Below are positions 59,015-64,000 of a DNA stretch of 64,000 nucleotides, piece by piece. Positions within the stretch are counted from its first letter, which is position 1. Every line of letters starts with the position of its first letter. Position numbers and translations under genes: made by a program. This DNA is from Spirosoma fluviale (GTDB lineage Bacteria; Bacteroidota; Bacteroidia; Cytophagales; Spirosomataceae). The notes under the pieces are model-generated. The model was not told the origin of the DNA, searched no databases, and saw nothing but the letters and a program-made list of their open reading frames with translations. The DNA lies in assembly GCF_900230225.1 (NCBI RefSeq), contig NZ_OCNH01000003.1, positions 124,001 through 188,000 of the forward strand, in the 5' to 3' direction.

Positions 59015-59117
59015 TCGCTAATCTTATAACGGACGGAGGAGAAAAGGTGACAGTATTTCTGTTTGCCTGACTCACTTAACTGGTATACCAGCCCGACCGC
59101 GTTTTCATTTATTTTTA

Positions 59118-59125
59118 CAAAGGTA
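59118..59125 (-). promoter_or_regulatory. -7 element before the ABC-F gene
   Basis: On the minus strand TACCTTTG (59125-59118), fitting TAnnTTTG. No TTG is at the right distance, so support is partial. Confidence 0.4.
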
Positions 59126-59193
59126 CAACAAAGGAAATCGTTCGTACTTTTACCTGTCGATCAATACTGATTCCTTTTCTTATATAACCAACA

Positions 59194-60198
59194 ATGCGTC
59201 TAAAATATCTCTTATTGACCATCGCCTTTTTAGTGGGCGTTTTGGTTCGTACAAGTGCCCAAACCACAACCGATTTTAAATCGTACACGCAAACCGTTCC
59301 GGGCAGTAACCAGACCTATGCCATGGTGGCTGTTCCTGGAGGAGTGTATCTGATGGGGAGCCCGGCCGCCGAAAAAGGTCGTAGTGCCGATGAAGGTCCA
59401 CAGCATAAAGTGCAGGTTGAACCCTTCTACATGGGTAAGTTCGAGGTTACCTGGGACCTTTACGACCTGTTTGCCTTCACCAATATGGAAAAGGAAATGG
59501 CCGCTAAGTACACCGAGTCAGACGCCAATCTGGCAAAGACAGATGCCACCACCCGGCCCAGCCCACCTTATGTCGATATGTCGTTTGGTATGGGACGGGC
59601 GGGCTATCCAGCCATCAACATGACGCAATACGCGGCTATTAAATTCTGCGCCTGGCTCTATGCTAAAACGGGTATGTTCTTTCGCTTACCCACCGAAGCC
59701 GAGTGGGAATATGCCTGCCGCGCTAATACAACAACGCCCTATTCGTTTGGGGCCGATGTGAAGAAATTAGGCGAATACGCCGTGTTTACCGGTAATAGCG
59801 ACGGAGCCTATAAAAAAGTAGGTACCAAAAAGCCGAATCCATTTGGCTTGTACGATATGCACGGCAATGTAATGGAGTGGACGAAAGACCAGTACGTTGC
59901 CGATTATTACAAGCAAGTGGCCAGTGGCAAAGTAAAAGAACCGTTTGCACCAACCACAGCGCTTTACCCCAACTCGGTTCGGGGTGGCTCGTGGGACGAT
60001 GCCGCCACCGTACTTCGGTCGGCGGCCCGGACCCCCTCGGCCCCGGCCTGGAAAGTCCTCGATCCCCAAAGCCCCAAATCGGATTGGTGGCTAACTTCGG
60101 CTTCCTTCGTGGGTTTCCGGCTGGTGCGCCCCGCCAAAACGCCCAGCGAAGAAGAGATCAAAGCGTATTATGATATAAAGCCGATAAAGGATTATTGA
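59194..60198 (+). CDS. exported SUMF1/FGE-fold protein without the catalytic Cys pair
   Basis: 334 residues with signal peptide (MRLKYLLLTIAFLVGVLVRTSAQ). The domain is of the formylglycine-generating-enzyme fold: MVAVPGGVYLMGSPAAEKGRS, EVTWDLYDLF, RLPTEAEWEYACRA, NPFGLYDMHGNVMEW and SVRGGSWDDAATVLRSAART. The active-site Cys residues normally found after RGGSW and before R-x-A-x-R are not present, so it should not make formylglycine. Related proteins act in gliding (GldJ/GldK) or other surface functions. Exact role unknown. Confidence 0.88.
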   Translation: MRLKYLLLTIAFLVGVLVRTSAQTTTDFKSYTQTVPGSNQTYAMVAVPGGVYLMGSPAAEKGRSADEGPQHKVQVEPFYMGKFEVTWDLYDLFAFTNMEKEMAAKYTESDANLAKTDATTRPSPPYVDMSFGMGRAGYPAINMTQYAAIKFCAWLYAKTGMFFRLPTEAEWEYACRANTTTPYSFGADVKKLGEYAVFTGNSDGAYKKVGTKKPNPFGLYDMHGNVMEWTKDQYVADYYKQVASGKVKEPFAPTTALYPNSVRGGSWDDAATVLRSAARTPSAPAWKVLDPQSPKSDWWLTSASFVGFRLVRPAKTPSEEEIKAYYDIKPIKDY

Positions 60199-60204
60199 TC
60201 GATC

Positions 60205-60271
60205 AATAAGTGAGTGAGTGAATATGTTCGAGACGACTTTATTCACTCATTCACTCATTCACTCATTCACC
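60205..60271. repeat. GAGTGAAT-family hairpin abutting folK
   Basis: AAGTGAGTGAGTGAATAT (about 60208-60225) pairs with part of a tandem run ATTCACTC (60241-60270). The right edge is two bases from the folK start codon. Confidence 0.75.
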
Positions 60272-60272
60272 A

Positions 60273-60752
60273 TTGAAAACTCACCTCCTCCTCGGCGCCA
60301 ACCTCGGCGACCGCCCTTATACGCTTCTTCGGGCAGTTGACTTTATTTCGGAACGTGTCGGACGAGTAGTGCAGCAGTCGGGATTGTACGAAACGGCTCC
60401 CTGGGGCGTTACCGATCAACCCGCTTACCTGAATCAGGTGCTGGCGGTTGAGACTACTTTACTGCCTAAAGAAGTGCTTGAACACACACAGGCGATTGAG
60501 CAGGAACTGGGCCGGGTGAGACTGGAGAAGTGGGGTGCCCGCGTGATTGACATTGATATACTGTTCTACGATCAGCTCATGCTACACACAAACACCCTTA
60601 CGATTCCGCATCCGTTTCTTCACCAGCGACGGTTTACCCTCGTGCCGCTAGCCGAAATTGCCCCGGATTTTGTGCATCCTGTTTTGGGGAAAACGACAAC
60701 TGAGTTACTGGGAGATTGTGAGGATGAGGGAGAGGTAACAAGGTTTATTTAA
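60273..60752 (+). CDS. folK: 6-hydroxymethyl-7,8-dihydropterin pyrophosphokinase
   Basis: 159 residues starting with TTG at 60273 (KTHLLLGANLGDRPYTLLRA); no ATG is suitably placed in frame. It moves pyrophosphate from ATP to 6-hydroxymethyl-dihydropterin in folate synthesis. GANLGDR, YETAPWGVTDQPAYLNQVL, RLEKWGARVIDIDILFYD (metal-binding Asp pair) and PHPFLHQRRFTLVPLAEI are intact. The start codon lies directly against a GAGTGAAT hairpin, which may have replaced an older start. Confidence 0.95.
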   Translation: MKTHLLLGANLGDRPYTLLRAVDFISERVGRVVQQSGLYETAPWGVTDQPAYLNQVLAVETTLLPKEVLEHTQAIEQELGRVRLEKWGARVIDIDILFYDQLMLHTNTLTIPHPFLHQRRFTLVPLAEIAPDFVHPVLGKTTTELLGDCEDEGEVTRFI

Positions 60753-60756
60753 AAGT

Positions 60757-60833
60757 TATGACACAGAGATGCACGGAGATGCACAAAGAAGAAAAAAGAC
60801 CCTCTGTGCATCTCCGTGCATCTCTGTGTCATA
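60757..60833. repeat. CACAGAGAT-family hairpin
   Basis: Arms 60757-60788 and 60802-60833 (ATGACACAGAGATGCACGGA and complement, one mismatch). It follows the folK stop directly. Same family as the repeat at 12733-12824. Confidence 0.85.
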
Positions 60834-60882
60834 GCCCCTTTTTTAATTTCCTAAAAACTACGCCCCTCCGCTGAAAACCCAC

Positions 60883-60890
60883 TACCTTTG
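60883..60890 (+). promoter_or_regulatory. -7 element before the aminotransferase gene
   Basis: TACCTTTG, 41 bases before the ATG. No matching TTG at about 19-23 bases upstream. Confidence 0.45.
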
Positions 60891-60930
60891 CGGTCAGTTT
60901 GTTATCATTTTCTCAAAAACATCACTGATT

Positions 60931-62148
60931 ATGTCTGCCACGCTTGACACCGTGAGTTTGTTAGCCGACCGCATCAACGCGCTGGAGGAGTCGTCCACGC
61001 TGGCGATGACCAAAAAGGCCCGTGAATTGGCCGCTCAGGGCCACAAAGTAATTAGCCTGAGCGTTGGGGAGCCGGATTTTAAAACACCCGCACACATCTG
61101 CGAAGCCGCCAAGAAAGCCATTGATGATGGTTTCCATGGCTATTCGCCCGTTGCCGGTTATCCCGACCTACGCAAGGCCATTGCCGATAAATTCAAGCGC
61201 GACAATAATATCGACTGGAAACCCGAGAATATTGTTGTGTCGACCGGTGCCAAGCACTCGCTGGCAAACGTCATTCAGGTGCTGGTGAACCCCGGCGATG
61301 AAGTAATTATCTTCTCGCCGTACTGGGTTAGTTATTCCGAAATGGTGAAACTGGCCGAAGGTAAAGCGGTTGTCGTTGACGGTAGCTTCGATAATAACTT
61401 TAAAGTAACGCCGGAACAGTTTGAAGCCGCCATTACGGACCGGACCAAGATTGTGATGTACGCATCGCCGAACAACCCAACGGGTTCTATTTATTCGGAA
61501 GCCGAACTGCGTGCCATTGCCGATGTGGTGGCCCGGCATGAGAACGTCCACGTACTGGCCGATGAGATTTACGAATACATCAACTTCACCCCCGAAGGTC
61601 ATTTCAGCATGGGATCGATTCCCGAAATTGCTGAACGTGTCATTACGGTAAATGGAGTAGCTAAAGGCTATGCCATGACGGGCTGGCGGATCGGGTATAT
61701 TGGCGCGGCTAAATGGATTGCCGATGGTGTTGAGAAACTCCAGGGCCAGGTAACATCGGGTACCAACTCTATTGCGCAGAAAGCAACGGTAGCTGCCCTG
61801 AACGGGCCGATGGAACCATCCATGGAAATGGCTAAAGCGTATCACCGTCGGCGTGATTTAGTCGTAGGCTTGCTGAAAGAAGTCCCTCATTTTCGTACTA
61901 ATGTACCGGAAGGTGCCTTCTATGCTTTCCCCGACATCAGCTATTACTACGGCAAGTCGGATGGAACGACAACGATCCAAAATTCGGATGACTTCGCTGG
62001 CTGGTTACTGAATACTGCGCATGTGGCAACCGTTGCGGGTTCGGGTTTCGGAGCTCCGGATTGCCTGCGTATCTCAACGGCCGCATCCGACGAATCACTT
62101 GTCGAAGCGGTTCAACGCATTAAAGATGCAGTGGCTACATTAAAATAA
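60931..62148 (+). CDS. PLP-dependent aminotransferase, aspartate type
   Basis: 405 residues, fold type I, class I/II. SLSVGEPDFKTPAHI, VSTGAKHSLANVIQV, YASPNNPTGSIYSEAEL (cofactor ring and substrate contacts), LADEIYEYINF and the PLP Lys in VNGVAKGYAMTGWRIGY are present. It resembles the AspB-type (1-beta) aspartate aminotransferases, moving amino groups between aspartate and 2-oxoglutarate; prephenate is an alternative substrate in this group. It is monocistronic with a strong terminator. Confidence 0.94.
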   Translation: MSATLDTVSLLADRINALEESSTLAMTKKARELAAQGHKVISLSVGEPDFKTPAHICEAAKKAIDDGFHGYSPVAGYPDLRKAIADKFKRDNNIDWKPENIVVSTGAKHSLANVIQVLVNPGDEVIIFSPYWVSYSEMVKLAEGKAVVVDGSFDNNFKVTPEQFEAAITDRTKIVMYASPNNPTGSIYSEAELRAIADVVARHENVHVLADEIYEYINFTPEGHFSMGSIPEIAERVITVNGVAKGYAMTGWRIGYIGAAKWIADGVEKLQGQVTSGTNSIAQKATVAALNGPMEPSMEMAKAYHRRRDLVVGLLKEVPHFRTNVPEGAFYAFPDISYYYGKSDGTTTIQNSDDFAGWLLNTAHVATVAGSGFGAPDCLRISTAASDESLVEAVQRIKDAVATLK

Positions 62149-62155
62149 ATAAAGA

Positions 62156-62223
62156 AAAAACGCAAAAGGGGACAAAAAGAGCGTGGTAAACCACCAACTC
62201 TTTTTGTCCCCTTTTGCGTTTTT
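62156..62223 (+). terminator. terminator of the aminotransferase gene
   Basis: Perfect 26-base arms, 62156-62181 and 62198-62223 (CGCAAAAGGGGACAAAAAG and complement), eight bases after the stop codon, ending in a T-run. Confidence 0.88.
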
Positions 62224-62576
62224 GTTGGCTAAACCTCTATATTTAATATAGTAACAGGTTGTAAAAAAGCTGGCTAATCACTTACAAAGCACCCTTTTGA
62301 CCTGATTCGTTATAAAGTTTTGTAGTTCAGCTTTATAAGGAAATTTTTGGCATAGTAATTGACAAGTAGAATACAAGGTAATGGTGGTGACAACTAATTT
62401 ATCTATTTATACTAAAATGTAGTATATTAGACAGTGAACTTTTTATCGTAGCGTTTGTTTTTGTACAAAGACAAGGTTAATTTTGAATATCGATAGAAAG
62501 TGGCACTGAAAAGACTAGATATTAGTTATCACTTCTTAAATACCGTAAACTTAACTTTAAAATATCTTTTAAGCCG
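62224..62576. other. AT-rich intergenic region
   Basis: About 350 bases of AT-rich sequence between the aminotransferase terminator and a small ORF. I see no coding frame, tRNA or long repeat; a small inverted pair TATACT/AGTATA lies near 62410-62430. It may hold the promoter of the small ORF, but I cannot place it. Confidence 0.5.
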
Positions 62577-62759
62577 ATGAAGAATTTTCGTTTGCACATG
62601 GCTTTTCAGTGGATCTTTTTTTTGCCAATCATTCTCCCTCTATGCATAGTCTTCGGAGCTCTTCGTGGGATCATTCAAATGATTGAGCGCGTAATGGAGC
62701 AAATTGTGCTGGATGTAGCGCCTACAGAGCCTAACACCTCCACATTGACTGAACGCTGA
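62577..62759 (+). CDS. small single-pass membrane protein, unknown
   Basis: 60 residues (MKNFRLHMAFQWIFFLPIIL...). Residues about 9-30 form one membrane helix, followed by an amphipathic helix (GIIQMIERVMEQIVL) and a polar Thr-rich tail. It is preceded by a long AT-rich spacer and followed by a strong bidirectional terminator, which supports a real transcript. No family is recognised, and the composition is not a strong proof of coding. Confidence 0.5.
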   Translation: MKNFRLHMAFQWIFFLPIILPLCIVFGALRGIIQMIERVMEQIVLDVAPTEPNTSTLTER

Positions 62760-62780
62760 TAACACCTCAACTCGGTATAT

Positions 62781-62824
62781 AAAAATGGCTCTGTATTCCT
62801 TTCTCGGAATACAGAGCCATTTTT
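62781..62824. terminator. bidirectional terminator
   Basis: AAAAATGGCTCTGTATTCC (62781-62799) and its complement (62806-62824) form a perfect 19-base stem with A and T runs on the edges, between the small plus-strand ORF and the convergent RluA-type gene. Confidence 0.88.
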
Positions 62825-62851
62825 ATGATTAAGCCAGAGCGTTGGCGGAGA

Positions 62852-63598
62852 TTACTCAAAGGTAATATCCAAATTCTTATCGTTATAAATCTCCGTGTCC
62901 AACTCAAGGAATTCTTCCCAGAATGGGTCGTTTGGCAACCCTGCTTTACAAATAATGGGGCGATCCTCCGCTCCGGCCTGCTTGATTGGATGGATGAAAT
63001 ACAGTCGGCGAGCGTGTAGATAGATCTTTTTGTCGGGAACAGCCCGGTCGTATCCATATTTAATATCGCCCCGAATAGGACAGCCCATGTGCGCCAATTG
63101 CGAACGAATCTGGTGTGGCCGACCTGTAATCGGATTTACTTCCAGCAAATAGTGTTCATTGATCTTGCCGAGCAGCCGGTACGAAAGTTCGGCTTTCTGC
63201 GACTTGGGGACCTCGTAATCATACACTGTTACCTGATTTTTCTGCTCGTCTTTGATAAGCCAGTTAACCAGTTTATCCGCATCTTTTGGTGGTTTTCGCC
63301 TAACCACGGCCCAGTACGTTTTTTGTACCTGCCGTTTCCGGAAAATCTCGTTCATGCGTTCCAGCGCTTTCGAGGTACGCGCAAACACAACCAGACCACT
63401 AACGGGCCGGTCGAGCCGGTGAACGAGTCCCAAAAAAACGTCGCCGGGTTTATTGTACTTTTCCTTGACATAGTCTTTAAGGACATCCAGTAGGGTAATA
63501 TCGCCGGTGCGATCCCCCTGTACCAGAATGCCGGGGTCCTTATTGACAATAAGCAGGTGGTTGTCTTCGTAGACCACCTGAAATGGTTTATTTTTCAT
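62852..63598 (-). CDS. RluA-family pseudouridine synthase
   Basis: 248 residues with the catalytic Asp in HRLDRPVSGLVVFARTSKAL; VYEDNHLLIVNKDPGILVQG opens the domain, and NPITGRPHQIRSQLAHMGCP is the conserved late block. There is no S4 domain, so it is a compact RluA-type member that converts uridine to pseudouridine in tRNA or rRNA; the target is not readable. It lies in front of (downstream of) panB on the same strand, 64 bases away. Confidence 0.93.
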   Translation of the reverse strand: MKNKPFQVVYEDNHLLIVNKDPGILVQGDRTGDITLLDVLKDYVKEKYNKPGDVFLGLVHRLDRPVSGLVVFARTSKALERMNEIFRKRQVQKTYWAVVRRKPPKDADKLVNWLIKDEQKNQVTVYDYEVPKSQKAELSYRLLGKINEHYLLEVNPITGRPHQIRSQLAHMGCPIRGDIKYGYDRAVPDKKIYLHARRLYFIHPIKQAGAEDRPIICKAGLPNDPFWEEFLELDTEIYNDKNLDITFE

Positions 63599-63662
63599 GA
63601 GTCGTGCGGGTGAGAACCCGCATTAATAATCAATTGGCCGATTCCCACCCGCCTTACTTAAC

Positions 63663-64000
63663 TCAATACGCTTCTTTCTCGTTCGGGAAGTCGTTGGTTT
63701 TCACGTCGTCTACATAATGAGCGATGGCCTCGGTCATGATTTTGTGCAGATCAGCGTACCGGCGCAGGAACCGTGGCTTAAATTCATTGGTGATGCCCAG
63801 CAGGTCATGGACAACAAGAATCTGCCCATCGGCGTCCGGGCCAGCGCCGATACCAATCGTTGGAATTGTGAGGCTTTCTGAAACGGTTTTGGTGAGTACC
63901 GCCGGGATTTTTTCAAGTACCAGCCCGAAGCAGCCAATATCCTCAAGCATGTGTGCATCGTCGATCAGCTTTTGCGCTTCGGCTTCTTCTTTGGCGCGCA
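63663..64000 (-). CDS. panB: 3-methyl-2-oxobutanoate hydroxymethyltransferase, 3' part
   Basis: The last 112 codons are in the window; the 5' end lies beyond it. Makes ketopantoate from alpha-ketoisovalerate and methylene-tetrahydrofolate. The frame runs to the window edge (AKEEAEAQKLIDDAHMLEDI) and includes the active-site Glu region FGLVLEKIP, the conserved IPTIGIGAGPDADGQILV and HDLLGI. The end is FPNEKEAY. Its pathway partner panC is 53 kb away. It is upstream of the RluA-type gene. Confidence 0.95.
   Translation of the reverse strand, partial: RAKEEAEAQKLIDDAHMLEDIGCFGLVLEKIPAVLTKTVSESLTIPTIGIGAGPDADGQILVVHDLLGITNEFKPRFLRRYADLHKIMTEAIAHYVDDVKTNDFPNEKEAY

Noticed and set aside
62224-62576. 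tRNA or small RNA gene in the AT-rich spacer
   Set aside because: I could not find a cloverleaf, a CCA end or a GC-rich stem; the sequence is uniformly AT-rich.

Overview
The window looks like chromosome of a free-living Bacteroidota, most likely a Spirosoma-like member of the Cytophagales; the genus is an inference. Supporting signs are a BamA/UppS/OmpH-OmpH cluster, lipoproteins with short hydrophobic leaders ending in Cys, FAS1 and tandem FKBP lipoproteins, DUF2911, DUF4870, DUF3467, a fused SpmA-SpmB protein in a presumed non-sporulating lineage, a RluB with a long Arg/Asp/Pro-rich extension, and promoters of the Bacteroidota type (TTG, about 19-23 bases, TAnnTTTG). I see no rRNA, tRNA, CRISPR array, phage or transposase. 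Almost all of it is core or ordinary accessory metabolism.

Layout. 1-4.5 kb: a bactoprenol-type glycosyltransferase, a CpsB-type PHP phosphatase, and a histidine kinase/LytTR regulator pair with a decayed second kinase between them. 5-7 kb: small unknown proteins (lipocalin-like lipoprotein, DUF5990, NTF2-like, DUF2911). 7.1-11 kb: glmS, a GT5-only glycogen-synthase-like gene, and panC divergent from it. 11-16 kb: M28 peptidase, D-Ala-D-Ala dipeptidase, SpmAB fusion, a 58-residue gene between direct repeats, DUF1345, a J-domain-like protein. 16-22 kb: pyruvate carboxylase, DUF4870, DUF3467, rpsL-rpsG without fusA behind it. 22-30 kb: aldose epimerase, an exported Ig-like protein, then the envelope operon uppS-bamA-ompH-ompH on the minus strand. 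30-36.7 kb: surface lipoproteins (FAS1, two FKBP paralogues, two unknown), rsmH, a TlpA-like thioredoxin. 36.8-42.6 kb: a MarR regulator with a perfect palindromic site, a FadJ-type fusion, an ECF sigma factor, acetoacetyl-CoA synthetase. 42.9-49.9 kb: rluB, deoC, a double-TonB-domain protein, gcvT, comB, a Lys/Ala-rich small protein, an extra acyl carrier protein. 49.9-54.9 kb: an EmrAB-TolC-type efflux operon divergent from its likely MarR repressor, with two matching operators between them. 55-64 kb: aldehyde dehydrogenase, DedA, Uup-type ABC-F, an SUMF1-fold protein, folK, an aspartate-type aminotransferase, an RluA-type synthase and the 3' part of panB.

The most unusual layer is between the genes. 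Many spacers are filled by long, often perfect hairpins that fall into sequence families (GAGTGAAT octamers, GGATTTAT-TGATTTTT, CACAGAGAT and others). Several have their feet exactly on stop codons. One, at about 12.73-12.82 kb, has been drawn into a gene: the predicted signal peptide of the D-Ala-D-Ala dipeptidase is encoded by the hairpin. I did not find a convincing new defence or biosynthetic system.
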